DNA of 13,444 bases from Planctomycetota bacterium (GTDB lineage: Bacteria > Planctomycetota > Planctomycetia > Pirellulales > UBA1268): the NCBI GenBank assembly GCA_027622795.1, contig JAQBZA010000044.1:1-13444 (forward strand). Reading direction: 5' to 3'. Under the pieces are notes generated by a model, which saw only the letters and a list, made by a program, of their open reading frames with translations, was not told the origin of the DNA and searched no databases. How positions within the stretch are numbered: position 1 is the first letter of the stretch; each line of letters opens with the position of its first letter. Shown here piece by piece: positions 1 through 8,032 of the stretch. The position numbers and the translations under genes were made by a program.

Positions 1-1838
1 AACTCCGCGGGAAAATGCTCGGACGAGAGAATTTCATCTGCAGCGACCGGACGAAACTCCTTTGTGAGGAGTTCGTGCATCTTGAATCCACTGCCCTCCG
101 GCCGTACTTGATATGACCTCCCGCCGGTACCGTCGTTGGCATAGCAGTAGCCCCAGTAATCAAAACTCGTGCCATGCGGGTTCGGCGAATTAGCAGCGTG
201 AGGCGAGATGGCAAATGTGCGCGGATCGAAACGATACATTCCCGATTGGCCAATGTTCAGGTTTGGCTTCCAGGGCGTCTCATGGTTGTGGACGAGGAAA
301 ATTCCGCTCTGCCAATAGATGCCGCCATCGGGTCCGTAGATCAGGTTGTTGGCCGCATGATGGGTGTCGGAAGTGCCAAGGCCTTGCAGCAGCACGACGC
401 GAACGTCGGCCACATCGTCGCCGTCGGTATCCTGCAAAAACAGGAGATCCGGTCCTGATGTGACCACGACCCCGCCCCCCCAAAACTCGAAGCCGAGCGG
501 GTTGTGAACTCGGGCGAATATCTTTCTCCGATCAGCGACGCCGTCGCCATCGTCATCTTCGAGAATGACGAGAGCGTCATTCATTGGCTTGAGTGGCTCC
601 CACTTCGGGTAGGTATTCCAGCATGCCGCCCACAGGCGGCCCCGGGGATCGACCTGCAGCTGTACTGGATTGGCAAAGTCTTCGAACATCTCCTCGGAGG
701 CGAAAATATTGAGTTGGTAGCCGTCCGGTACCTTGATCTTCGCGATGCTCTCTTCGGGGCTGAGGTAGTCGACAGTCCCTTCCTTGGCCGCACTCGAGCT
801 CTTACTTCCACCACCGACGTTGGAAATAACCTTGACGGGAGGTGGCACGTTCGTGTCGTCGGGCGTGATCGTGCGGCCTTCTGCAGCGGCCCAGATTACG
901 AGGTCACGATTGGCCGTCATCGTGTCGAGCATCGTCAATTCATGCTTGAGAACATCCGCGTTACTCTGCCCGTCGACGAACGTCAGCGTTGAACGAGAGC
1001 CCCAGATGTCATTGCCGTCAGTCGCACGATACCGATTGTGCCAATGCCAATTCTTATCTGCGACGGCGGCATACAGATTCGACACCTCAGGCTGTGAAGG
1101 TGCCGGCTTGCCGACCAATGCCTGTGACATGATGTCGGCGAGTTCCCAGTAGCCGGAAGCGTTGAGGTGAATCCCGTTGAGCGTCAGTGGGTCACTGCGC
1201 AGGGCATATTGTTGAAATGTCGGACTGTAGAGGTCGACAAATGTCGCACCGCTCTCGTCTGCGGCTCGGCGGGTAGCTTCGGTAAACGCGGCGAGGTTGG
1301 CGTTGAGTTGGGTGCCATCAGGCAGGTTGCGATCCCCCAGGTTCTCATAAGCGATCGGGCTGAAGAGTACGAACCGCGCATCGATGCCAGCATCCTTGCG
1401 AAGCTGTCGATACCGTGAGACGAGGGCCACCAATTCCTTGCAGTACGCGTCGGCGGCCGCCGGACCTCCAAACGACTCGTTGTAACCGTACATCAGAAAG
1501 ACGACGTCGGGGGCAACATGCTTCAAGTACTCCTCGTCATTCGTGAAGCCCTGATTCCGCGGCCGCTTGCCGACCGTGTCGCCGGCGAAGCTCATATTGC
1601 GAAAGCGGACGTTCATGCCGCGAAGATGATGCTGTAAGACGGCTTCAACCCAGGGGGCGTGCTGCATCCTGTCAGCGAGACCGTTTCCCAGGACGGCGAC
1701 CGTATCTCCGGCCTGAAACCGAAACGGTTCGTTGGCGTTCACCGTCTGCTTGTGACCAGCAGCCGCGATGAGAATCGTGAGGAGACACAGTGTGCGTGGA
1801 ACGATTCGAGTGAGTGCGAGCGAAGAAAGTGCAGCCAT
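1..1838 (-). CDS. SGNH-like domain fused to PVC-type membrane-bound dehydrogenase domain (3' part missing)
   Basis: The frame stays open from the ATG at 1838 to the left edge (612 codons), so the C-terminus lies outside the window. Residues 1-36 look like a signal peptide (Arg residues, then LCLLTILIAAAG), so export is expected. Residues about 41-243 form an SGNH/GDSL-hydrolase-like domain: block I reads GNGLADRM (51-58), block III GYNES (118-122), block V NGIHLN (221-226). From about residue 365 a TIGR02604-like beta-propeller begins (VPDGYQLNIFA), with two DxDGDG-type calcium-loop motifs (DDDGDGVAD at 428-436, DTDGDDVAD at 470-478). Family members usually continue into HEAT repeats and a CxxCH haem site, which cannot be seen here. 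Block I has no Ser nucleophile, so hydrolase activity is doubtful. AGAGGTG just upstream is a plausible ribosome binding site. The substrate is unknown; carbohydrate or polymer oxidation is only a family-level guess. Confidence 0.88.
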   Translation of the reverse strand, partial: MAALSSLALTRIVPRTLCLLTILIAAAGHKQTVNANEPFRFQAGDTVAVLGNGLADRMQHAPWVEAVLQHHLRGMNVRFRNMSFAGDTVGKRPRNQGFTNDEEYLKHVAPDVVFLMYGYNESFGGPAAADAYCKELVALVSRYRQLRKDAGIDARFVLFSPIAYENLGDRNLPDGTQLNANLAAFTEATRRAADESGATFVDLYSPTFQQYALRSDPLTLNGIHLNASGYWELADIMSQALVGKPAPSQPEVSNLYAAVADKNWHWHNRYRATDGNDIWGSRSTLTFVDGQSNADVLKHELTMLDTMTANRDLVIWAAAEGRTITPDDTNVPPPVKVISNVGGGSKSSSAAKEGTVDYLSPEESIAKIKVPDGYQLNIFASEEMFEDFANPVQLQVDPRGRLWAACWNTYPKWEPLKPMNDALVILEDDDGDGVADRRKIFARVHNPLGFEFWGGGVVVTSGPDLLFLQDTDGDDVADVRVVLLQGLGTSDTHHAANNLIYGPDGGIYWQSGIFLVHNHETPWKPNLNIGQSGMYRFDPRTFAISPHAANSPNPHGTSFDYWGYCYANDGTGGRSYQVRPEGSGFKMHELLTKEFRPVAADEILSSEHFPAE

Positions 1839-2000
1839 GAGTAAACACCTCTGTCTGGGAAACTCTTCGGAGCGGTACACGTCAGGCGTCGCGAATCGAC
1901 CCGTGTGGCCGAGGGAATCGCCGCCGCGCCGCAAAAGTATCATACATTGCCATGAGAAGTCTGGCGGGATCTGTCCGAGAAGGGACTTCCGGCGGCATTT

Positions 2001-3365
2001 TCATACCATCGGCCACACGATGGCGAGGCACAGAGTTGCCAGGAGACCAGCCGTGCCCTCGATGGCCACCATCACCGAAGCCGTGCGGAGCGTTTGCATC
2101 TCCGGCATGCCGCTCATTCGGGAGATCACCCAGAAGCCGCTGTCATTCATCCACATCCCCATTTTGGATCCACAGCCAATCGCGGCAGCGATGTAGACAG
2201 GGTGAAAGGGTGGGCTTCCCTCGAGCGCAATCGGCGCCATGACACCTGCTGCTGTAATCATTGCCACGGTCGCGGATCCCTGGGCAACGCGGATGATGGC
2301 TGTGACGAGCCACGCGATCGGAATCAGCATGAGCCCGGAACCGCTGCCAAGCCCCACTGCCAGTTGCGACAACCCGGCCTGCCGAAGCGTCGCCCCGAGG
2401 GCTCCACCGGCCGCGATCACGAGAACGATGCCACCGGCCTCGGTGATCGCCGCGGCAACGGTGGAACGAACTTTCGGTAGGCCCGCGCCAGCCCGCGCCA
2501 GCACGAGCATTGAGAGCAGCGCAGCCGTTGCAAGCGAGATGTTTTTTTCACCAATGCATTGAACCACAGGAATGAGGCTGCTGGCGAACAGGTGTGGTGT
2601 GGAGCGAGATGCTGACTCCAGACTGATCAGGATCACCGGCAGCAGAATTGGCAGCAGGGCCGCCCATAGCGAGAGCGGATGTTCCACGGGCGCCTCTGCA
2701 TCAACCGCCACGGTCTCGCGAGCGGAGGTGTCCTCGGTGGCGTGGGGAGTGAGTGGCCAGCGTTGATCGGCCCACCAGGCATAGAAAAAACCGGTGAACG
2801 CAGCGACGAGCCCCACGATGAGCCCAATCAGGATCATCGTGCCCATGTCGACAGAGAGAGCATCGGCCACAAACAGGGGGCCCGGCGTCGGAGGAACGAG
2901 GGAATGCGTCATCGTGGCACCACCGACAATCGCCAGAATGCCGAGGAGATAGCCGCGACCGGTTCTCTCCCAGACGGCGCGAGCCAAGGGCATGAGCAGA
3001 TAAAAAACTGTTTCAGCAAACATCGGGATGCCCAGGACAAAGCCGGCGAGCAAAAGCGCCAGGGGTGTCCGACGCTCTCCCACAAGACGTTGAATCGCCA
3101 CGACGATGCGTCGCGCGCCTCCGGCAGCTGACAGGCATGTGCCCAGGATCGATGCCATTGCGATGACGATTCCGATGTCGAGCGCCGTCTTTCCAAAGCC
3201 CTCTGCCACGCGTTGGCCGGCGGAAGGCCACCCGGGATCGGCCGGTGTCATCAATGCCACAGCAAACGCCGCCGTGATCAGGATCACAAAGGGATGAAGC
3301 CGAAAGACAAGCACGCCGCCGATCACGATCACGAGCGCGGCAATGAGGATGACCAGCGGCGTCAT
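2001..3365 (-). CDS. GntP-family aldonate (gluconate-type):H+ symporter
   Basis: A 454-residue inner-membrane permease with about a dozen hydrophobic segments throughout, the normal length for GntP transporters. Recognisable family signatures are THSLVPPTPGP (153-163), RVAQGSATVAM in the C-terminal half, and NDSGFWVISRMSG from residue 407. GntP proteins import gluconate and related sugar acids with protons. The gene is divergent from the IlvD/Edd dehydratase across an 85-nt spacer, which suggests it supplies that enzyme's substrate. The start at 3365 gives a clean first membrane helix (LVILIAALVIVIGGVLVF). AAGGA lies 12 nt upstream, a rather long spacing. The exact substrate (gluconate, galactonate, a pentonate or another acid) cannot be read from sequence. 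The next gene leftward starts 162 nt beyond the stop. Confidence 0.92.
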   Translation of the reverse strand: MTPLVILIAALVIVIGGVLVFRLHPFVILITAAFAVALMTPADPGWPSAGQRVAEGFGKTALDIGIVIAMASILGTCLSAAGGARRIVVAIQRLVGERRTPLALLLAGFVLGIPMFAETVFYLLMPLARAVWERTGRGYLLGILAIVGGATMTHSLVPPTPGPLFVADALSVDMGTMILIGLIVGLVAAFTGFFYAWWADQRWPLTPHATEDTSARETVAVDAEAPVEHPLSLWAALLPILLPVILISLESASRSTPHLFASSLIPVVQCIGEKNISLATAALLSMLVLARAGAGLPKVRSTVAAAITEAGGIVLVIAAGGALGATLRQAGLSQLAVGLGSGSGLMLIPIAWLVTAIIRVAQGSATVAMITAAGVMAPIALEGSPPFHPVYIAAAIGCGSKMGMWMNDSGFWVISRMSGMPEMQTLRTASVMVAIEGTAGLLATLCLAIVWPMV

Positions 3366-3380
3366 GGTTTATCAGGATCC

Positions 3381-3408
3381 TTGTGAAAGACCGTCGTCAG
3401 CGTACAAT
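3381..3408 (+). promoter_or_regulatory. Putative sigma-70-like promoter of the dehydratase/DapA-like operon
   Basis: TTGTGA (3381-3386), a 16-nt spacer, then TACAAT (3403-3408). The -10 matches the consensus at five of six positions and the -35 at four. Transcription would start near 3415, giving a leader of about 36 nt to the start codon at 3451. It lies in the short spacer between the divergent permease and dehydratase genes. Planctomycete promoters are poorly characterised, so this is inference from E. coli-type consensus. Confidence 0.45.
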
Positions 3409-3439
3409 CCCGGTCATTTGGATGAAACCATGACGTACC

Positions 3440-3444
3440 GGAGA
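3440..3444 (+). promoter_or_regulatory. Ribosome binding site that decides the dehydratase start
   Basis: GGAGA lies 6 nt before the ATG at 3451. The in-frame ATGs at 3343 and 3430 have no comparable site. The first would also overlap the divergent permease gene, and it lies upstream of the predicted promoter. Confidence 0.6.
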
Positions 3445-3450
3445 CCGAGC

Positions 3451-5193
3451 ATGGCAGCCGCCCCCGAGTACCGTCGCAACTCCATCGGTGACCTGCGGTC
3501 ACAGCGTTGGTTCGCGCCCGATGACCTTCGAAGCTTCGGCCACCGCAGCCGCCTGCGGCAGATGGGCTACTCAGCCGAGGAGGCCGAAGGCCGGCCGGTC
3601 ATTGCGATTTTGAACGCCTGGAACGACTTCAACCAGTGCCACACTCACTTCCCCCAGCGGGTGCAGGAGGTCAAGCGAGGTGTGTGGCAGGCAGGCGGAT
3701 TTCCGGTCGAGATCCCAGTGCTTTCGCTCTCTGAAATGTTCATGAAGCCGACGGCGATGCTGTATCGCAACCTGTTGGCCTTGGAGACTGAGGAAGTGCT
3801 CCGCAGCCATCCGGTCGACGGTGCGGTGCTCATGGGGGGCTGTGACAAAACGGTACCCGGATTGATGATGGGGGCAATTTCAGCAGATCTCCCCGCCATC
3901 TTTCTGCCTGCCGGCCCCATGCTTGCGGGTCGATTTCGAACCGAACGATTGGGGAGTGGGACTGACGTTTGGAAGTATTGGGCTGAACGCCAGGCGGGCT
4001 GCCTCGATGCCTGCGTGTGGCGACACCTCGAGGAAGGTATCGCGCGATCAGCAGGGACCTGCATGACAATGGGCACGGCGTCGACCATGGCCGCCATCGC
4101 CGAGACATTGGGCATGACACTTCCTGGCGCGGCTGCGATTCCCGCGGTTCACTCAGCCCACTCCCGGATGGCGGCCGCCTGCGGGCGGCGGATCGTCGAT
4201 ATGGTCTGGGAGGATTTACGGCCCACGAAGATTCTCACGGCGACAGCCTTTGACAATGCGATCGTCGCCGATATGGCGCTGGCGGGCTCGACCAACGCCA
4301 TCATTCATCTGCTGGCTCTGGCCGGCCGGGCGGGCGTCTCACTGCCGCTCGAGCGTTTCGATGTGATTTCACGAACGACGCCCGTGATCGCCAATCTGCG
4401 GCCGGCTGGTGAGTTCCTGATGGAAGACTTTTACGATGCCGGCGGCGTGCCGGCCCTGCTCTCACGGCTGCGAAGCCTGCTTTCGCTTGATTGCCTGACA
4501 GTGAGCGGGAAGACACTCGGTGAAAGCATTGCGGATGCGGAGGTGATCGACGAGCGGGTGATCCTGCCGTTTGACAGCCCCTTGTCACGCGCAGGGGGTA
4601 CCTTCGTGCTTCGGGGCTCTCTCGCTCCCGGCGGATGCGTGATCAAGCCGACAGCAGCCGAGGCACGCCTTCTTCAACACACCGGTCGCGCCATCGTGTT
4701 CGATTCCTATCCCGACATGAAGATCCGAATTGACGATCCTGCAGAAGGAATCAGAGCAGACGACATTCTTGTGCTTCGCAATGCCGGTCCGATCGGAGCA
4801 CCAGGGATGCCGGAGTGGGGCATGCTCCCGATTCCGAAACCCTTGCTCGAGCAGGGCGTTCGCGACATGGTACGCATCTCCGACGCGCGGATGAGCGGTA
4901 CAAGTTATGGGACGTGCGTGCTCCACGTCGCGCCCGAGGCGGCGCTGGGTGGTCCGCTGGCGGTTGTGCAGACGGGTGACAGCATCAGGCTCGACGTCGA
5001 GGCTCGTCGCATCGATCTGCTCGTGGACGAAGCCGAAGTCGCCCGTCGTCTCGACGGCTGGAGTCCACCCTCGGCCCGTTACTCCCGCGGCTATGGCAGG
5101 CTGTTCCTCGACCAAACGACGCAGGCCGATCATGGCTGCGACTTCCGGTTTCTTGAGCGCGGCGGACCGACGCCCGAGCCCGATATTTTCTAA
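3451..5193 (+). CDS. IlvD/Edd-family sugar-acid (aldonate) dehydratase
   Basis: A 580-residue protein of the IlvD/Edd superfamily, closest by eye to the L-arabinonate/D-xylonate/gluconate dehydratase branch, whose members are about 580 residues long. These enzymes remove water from an aldonate to give a 2-keto-3-deoxy acid, using an Fe-S cluster and Mg2+. The three cluster cysteines are visible: C63 in NQCHTHF, C131 in GGCDKTVPG and C204 in AGTCMTMGTAST. The C-terminal RMSGTS motif holds Ser482, equivalent to the Ser proposed as catalytic base. The DapA-like gene follows after 36 nt, so the two are probably cotranscribed and act in sequence. True dihydroxy-acid dehydratase (IlvD of branched-chain synthesis) is less likely, given the neighbours and the SGTS motif in place of RFSGG. 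I chose the ATG at 3451 for its SD site; 3430 is the alternative. The substrate is unresolved among pentonates and hexonates. Confidence 0.93.
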   Translation: MAAAPEYRRNSIGDLRSQRWFAPDDLRSFGHRSRLRQMGYSAEEAEGRPVIAILNAWNDFNQCHTHFPQRVQEVKRGVWQAGGFPVEIPVLSLSEMFMKPTAMLYRNLLALETEEVLRSHPVDGAVLMGGCDKTVPGLMMGAISADLPAIFLPAGPMLAGRFRTERLGSGTDVWKYWAERQAGCLDACVWRHLEEGIARSAGTCMTMGTASTMAAIAETLGMTLPGAAAIPAVHSAHSRMAAACGRRIVDMVWEDLRPTKILTATAFDNAIVADMALAGSTNAIIHLLALAGRAGVSLPLERFDVISRTTPVIANLRPAGEFLMEDFYDAGGVPALLSRLRSLLSLDCLTVSGKTLGESIADAEVIDERVILPFDSPLSRAGGTFVLRGSLAPGGCVIKPTAAEARLLQHTGRAIVFDSYPDMKIRIDDPAEGIRADDILVLRNAGPIGAPGMPEWGMLPIPKPLLEQGVRDMVRISDARMSGTSYGTCVLHVAPEAALGGPLAVVQTGDSIRLDVEARRIDLLVDEAEVARRLDGWSPPSARYSRGYGRLFLDQTTQADHGCDFRFLERGGPTPEPDIF

Positions 5194-5229
5194 CTGACAA
5201 GCGATCATTGTCCCCGGAGACAACGTGCC

Positions 5230-6147
5230 ATGGACCCATCCCCCACGCTCACGGCAGCCCACCTTCAACGCTCAGTCATGGCCGTACCGCCACTGGCGCG
5301 TTCGTCTGACGGAATGATCGACACGCTGGCGAATAAAAAAATAATTCGTCACATTGAGGCGGGCGGTGTGTCGCTCCTGCTCTATGGCGGCAACGCAAAC
5401 GTGTATCACTTGCCGCTCGATGAATATGAGCCACTGCTGGTCTTCCTCGCCGAGACAGCCCGATCCTCGACGCTTGTCGTACCGTCGGCAGGGCCCACCT
5501 ACGGCCTTCTTCTCGAACATGCCAAGATAATTCGTCGACACCATTTCCAGACCGTGATGATCCTGCCCCAACAGGGAATCACGACGAGTGCGGGGATCGC
5601 GACTGGTATCCGGAAGTTTGTGGAGTTGGCCGGTGTGCCGGCGCTACTCTACATCAAGCACGATGGCTACATCGAGCCGATGGACGTAGCCCGACTGTGG
5701 GAGGATGGACTCATCAGTGCGATCAAGTATGCGACCGTTCGCGACGATCCGTCACACGACCGCTATCTGGCAGACCTCATTGGCATGGTTGACCCGGCGC
5801 TGATCATCAGCGGGATCGGCGAACAGCCGGCGATCGTACACCTGCGGGATTTTGGCCTCGGTGGCTTCACGACCGGCTGTGGATGCGTGGCACCGACGTT
5901 GTCGCAGGCGATGCTGGCGGCGATCCACCGTGCGGATTGGACCGAGGCGGAACGAATTCGGCGCGTGTTCAAACCGCTGGAAGATCTGCGAAATGCGATC
6001 AGCCCGATCCGCGTGCTGCACGAGGCGGTGGCCGGTGCGGGGATCGCCCCGACGGGTCCGCTGTTGCCGCTTCTCGATGCGGTTGCGATCGAACACCGCC
6101 CGAGCATCGCCGCCGCAGCCCGAGCCCTGTTGGAAGCCCAAGCCTGA
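5230..6147 (+). CDS. DapA-superfamily class I aldolase/dehydratase for a 2-keto-3-deoxy sugar acid
   Basis: A 305-residue TIM-barrel protein of the dihydrodipicolinate synthase/N-acetylneuraminate lyase superfamily, at the usual length. The Schiff-base lysine is K166 in SAIKYAT, and the conserved active-site Tyr is Y141 in PALLYIKHD. The pyruvate-binding loop, usually GTTGE, reads GGNANVYH (53-60) here, marking a divergent subgroup. GGAGA 9 nt upstream of the ATG is a good ribosome binding site. It sits 36 nt after the IlvD/Edd dehydratase, so it most likely takes that enzyme's product. It would either split it to pyruvate plus an aldehyde (KDG-aldolase type) or dehydrate it (2-keto-3-deoxyarabinonate or 5-keto-4-deoxyglucarate dehydratase type). 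No semialdehyde dehydrogenase is visible in the window, which slightly favours an aldolase. It is unlikely to be the lysine-pathway DapA, given the loop and the context. Confidence 0.88.
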   Translation: MDPSPTLTAAHLQRSVMAVPPLARSSDGMIDTLANKKIIRHIEAGGVSLLLYGGNANVYHLPLDEYEPLLVFLAETARSSTLVVPSAGPTYGLLLEHAKIIRRHHFQTVMILPQQGITTSAGIATGIRKFVELAGVPALLYIKHDGYIEPMDVARLWEDGLISAIKYATVRDDPSHDRYLADLIGMVDPALIISGIGEQPAIVHLRDFGLGGFTTGCGCVAPTLSQAMLAAIHRADWTEAERIRRVFKPLEDLRNAISPIRVLHEAVAGAGIAPTGPLLPLLDAVAIEHRPSIAAAARALLEAQA

Positions 6148-6170
6148 GTGCCACCGAGAATCGCTCAGAG

Positions 6171-6920
6171 TTATCGAGGATCACTCACGGCACAACCCCA
6201 CATGCGCTGCAGCATGCGGCAGGCGTGGGGATCGTGTCCTTCAAGTTCCGCCCGACAGAACGGAAAAAAGTCGTTTTTCGAGAAATAGGCCTCGGTTGTC
6301 TCCGCAAAGTATTCTTGGGGATTGGTGAGCGCGTAGGCCCGATCGGTCGTTCGTCGACCCTCGGCATCCTGCCGCTCGACGCGGTCGTACGTGCCCGCTG
6401 CCTGAGCCCGCTCGAAGGCGGCGATCACCTCCGGGTTGCCGAAGCCCTGGGCGAGTTCCCGATCGTGATAGGCATGGGCCAACTCATGGAGGGTAAAGTT
6501 TGGCATTCGGCGAGTCTCCTGCTCAAAGATGAGGATGTTTGTGAACTCCACCGCCTTTTCCATAACTGGATCTCGGCCGTGCTCCCGCAGCCAGCCAGCA
6601 GCCGGGTGATATTCTGCCTTGGCGCCAAAGCCGTCGTAGGCCGGCGACAGGTAGAGAGGCACATCCTTGAGCTTCGCAACCGCGGTGGCCGGCACCACGC
6701 GGACGATTTCCGTGAGCTGGGACGTGAGCAACGCGAGGGCGCGCTCCGTTGCCGCGGCATATTCGTCAAGAAGGCGTTGGCTGATGAGTACTCGCCAGCC
6801 CAAGATCTGACGCTCTTGGCCCGACCACTGCTCGGTTCGGGCAGGACCATTCTCGGCGTGGGCTTCAGACAAACTCACCAGCACGAACATGGTGACGACG
6901 ATGAAACTCCGACGGCTCAT
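6171..6920 (-). CDS. Secreted zinc metallopeptidase, anthrax lethal-factor (ATLF)-like
   Basis: A 249-residue protein starting at the ATG at 6920, which has AGGAAGG close upstream and gives a clear signal peptide (MSRRSFIVVTMFVLVSL, ending around AHA). A longer frame from 6959 would overlap the lactonase gene and bury the signal. The zinc motif is HELAH (145-149). Downstream, Y196 and E203 in YALTNPQEYFAE repeat the Y-x6-E spacing of lethal-factor Tyr728 and Glu735 (third zinc ligand). With HExxH this gives a complete gluzincin site of the ATLF type. The N-terminal half has no recognised domain. It is probably a free-standing exported peptidase; nothing here says it is a toxin, and the target is unknown. 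The 22-nt gap to the lactonase upstream suggests cotranscription. It converges with the DapA-like gene across 23 nt with no obvious terminator. Confidence 0.8.
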   Translation of the reverse strand: MSRRSFIVVTMFVLVSLSEAHAENGPARTEQWSGQERQILGWRVLISQRLLDEYAAATERALALLTSQLTEIVRVVPATAVAKLKDVPLYLSPAYDGFGAKAEYHPAAGWLREHGRDPVMEKAVEFTNILIFEQETRRMPNFTLHELAHAYHDRELAQGFGNPEVIAAFERAQAAGTYDRVERQDAEGRRTTDRAYALTNPQEYFAETTEAYFSKNDFFPFCRAELEGHDPHACRMLQRMWGCAVSDPR

Positions 6921-6942
6921 GAAAAACCCCTTCCTGTGAACA

Positions 6943-8025
6943 TCATTGGCCCCCTGCAACCTTCATTGGTAGGGTGAAGACCCTGTCACGAGCGGTGATG
7001 AAGAGCGTGCGGCGGTCGGGCCCTCCAAATGTCACATTGGCTCCCGGCACTGGCAACGGTATTTCACCAAGGTTTTCCCCCGCCGGTGAGAAGACGCGGA
7101 GACACGCGGCCTTGGGAGTCGTGTAGAGATTGCCCTGCTCATCGACCGCAAAACCGTCAGAGCCGGTATCGACAAACTGCCGTCGCGGACCGAGGCGGCC
7201 AGGGCCTTCAACCGGAAAGGCAACGGTGATGTCGGCATCACGATCCGCAACGTAAAGCATCTTCCCATCAGGCGACAGGGCGATGCCATTGGGGCGCTGA
7301 AACCCGCCCGCCACCTTCCGCACAGATCTGCCATCGGGCGAAATCCAATAGACCGCCTCCTCATCGAGTTCCTTCTCATCCGCCGTGCGGCCATAGGCAG
7401 GGTCAGTGAACCACACGCCGCCCTGCGCATCGATGACGAGGTCGTTTGGAGCGTTGAACCGCTTTCCGTCGATCCGCTCGGCGAGTGGTGTGATCGCCTT
7501 CGACACCGGATCGATCACAACAACCCGGCGTCCCGAGCCCATCTGGCAGCCAACAAGTCCGCCGTCCGGCCGGAAGAAGAGTCCGTTGATCTTGTCGGTC
7601 TTCTCGAGCCACAGTTCGATTCTTCCCGTTGCCGCTCGCCAGACGTGAATCTCTTCCTGTGGGATATCAGTAAAAAAGACATCTCCGTTCCTGTCAGATG
7701 CCGGCCCCTCAGTAAACGTGAACCCTGCGGCCACCTCCCTCACTTCGACCGGGCCATCGACGAGCTCTACGACGCTCCTCGTCGGGGAGGTCAGCGCCAC
7801 GGCATGCTGCGCGTCGAATGGTCTACCGGACGTGGGGTCAGCCCAGACAAGACCGAGTTTTGGATGATTCCTAGCCTCGCACTCGATCGTGCTCCCGCAA
7901 GTGTACGATCCATGTGATTGATTGCCGTCCTCACCGAATAAACACCGTCCCTCAAAGAGAACACACAGCAAAGCAGCATGACAAATTTCAAACACGGTAC
8001 GCGCAGCGACCAAAAATAAAAGCAT
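6943..8025 (-). CDS. SMP-30/gluconolactonase/LRE-family lactonase, uncertain start
   Basis: A six-bladed propeller of the SMP-30 family, which hydrolyses sugar lactones to aldonates with a divalent metal. From homology to human SMP30, the metal ligands are E106 (TFTEGPA), N246 (RPNGIALS) and D290 (SDGFAVDEQGN), and N194 (NAPND) is in the substrate pocket. The core starts near residue 90. Residues 1-80 look unlike the family: a Cys-containing hydrophobic start (MLLFLVAARTVFEICHAALL) followed by a low-complexity-poor, Cys-rich stretch (TCGSTIECEA). They lie where GC drops. The ATG at 8025 has GGGAG 8 nt upstream, so the long form could be real. A GTG at 7800 (VALTSPTR) is the alternative and would give a cytoplasmic enzyme. 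The product would suit the aldonate permease and dehydratase encoded nearby. The function call is firm at family level; the start is not. Confidence 0.85.
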   Translation of the reverse strand: MLLFLVAARTVFEICHAALLCVLFEGRCLFGEDGNQSHGSYTCGSTIECEARNHPKLGLVWADPTSGRPFDAQHAVALTSPTRSVVELVDGPVEVREVAAGFTFTEGPASDRNGDVFFTDIPQEEIHVWRAATGRIELWLEKTDKINGLFFRPDGGLVGCQMGSGRRVVVIDPVSKAITPLAERIDGKRFNAPNDLVIDAQGGVWFTDPAYGRTADEKELDEEAVYWISPDGRSVRKVAGGFQRPNGIALSPDGKMLYVADRDADITVAFPVEGPGRLGPRRQFVDTGSDGFAVDEQGNLYTTPKAACLRVFSPAGENLGEIPLPVPGANVTFGGPDRRTLFITARDRVFTLPMKVAGGQ

Positions 8026-8032
8026 CTCGAAA

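Noticed and set aside
504..992. Rightward open frames within 174-1418
   Set aside because: They are antisense to the continuous leftward SGNH/dehydrogenase fusion, which has clear domain motifs; the rightward products have none.
1939..1944. TATGAT on the minus strand as a -10 box for the left-edge gene
   Set aside because: No recognisable -35 at 16-18 nt, and it would leave a leader of about 100 nt; too weak to call.
2481..2500. Tandem GCCCGCGCCA direct repeat
   Set aside because: Two copies only, inside the permease gene and encoding an Ala-Arg/Ala-Gly stretch; ordinary for GC-rich coding sequence.
3343..3450. N-terminal extension of the dehydratase from the ATG at 3343
   Set aside because: It would overlap the divergent permease gene, start upstream of the predicted promoter, and add a sequence unlike the family. 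The ATG at 3451 has a good SD and gives the usual length.
6144..6168. CTGAG/CTCAG inverted repeat as a bidirectional terminator between the DapA-like and peptidase genes
   Set aside because: Only a 5-bp stem around a 15-nt loop, without a T-run on either side.
5883..6977. Rightward 364-codon frame crossing the DapA-like and peptidase genes
   Set aside because: It overlaps two well-supported genes, and its product is a mosaic of their shadow readings without any family features.
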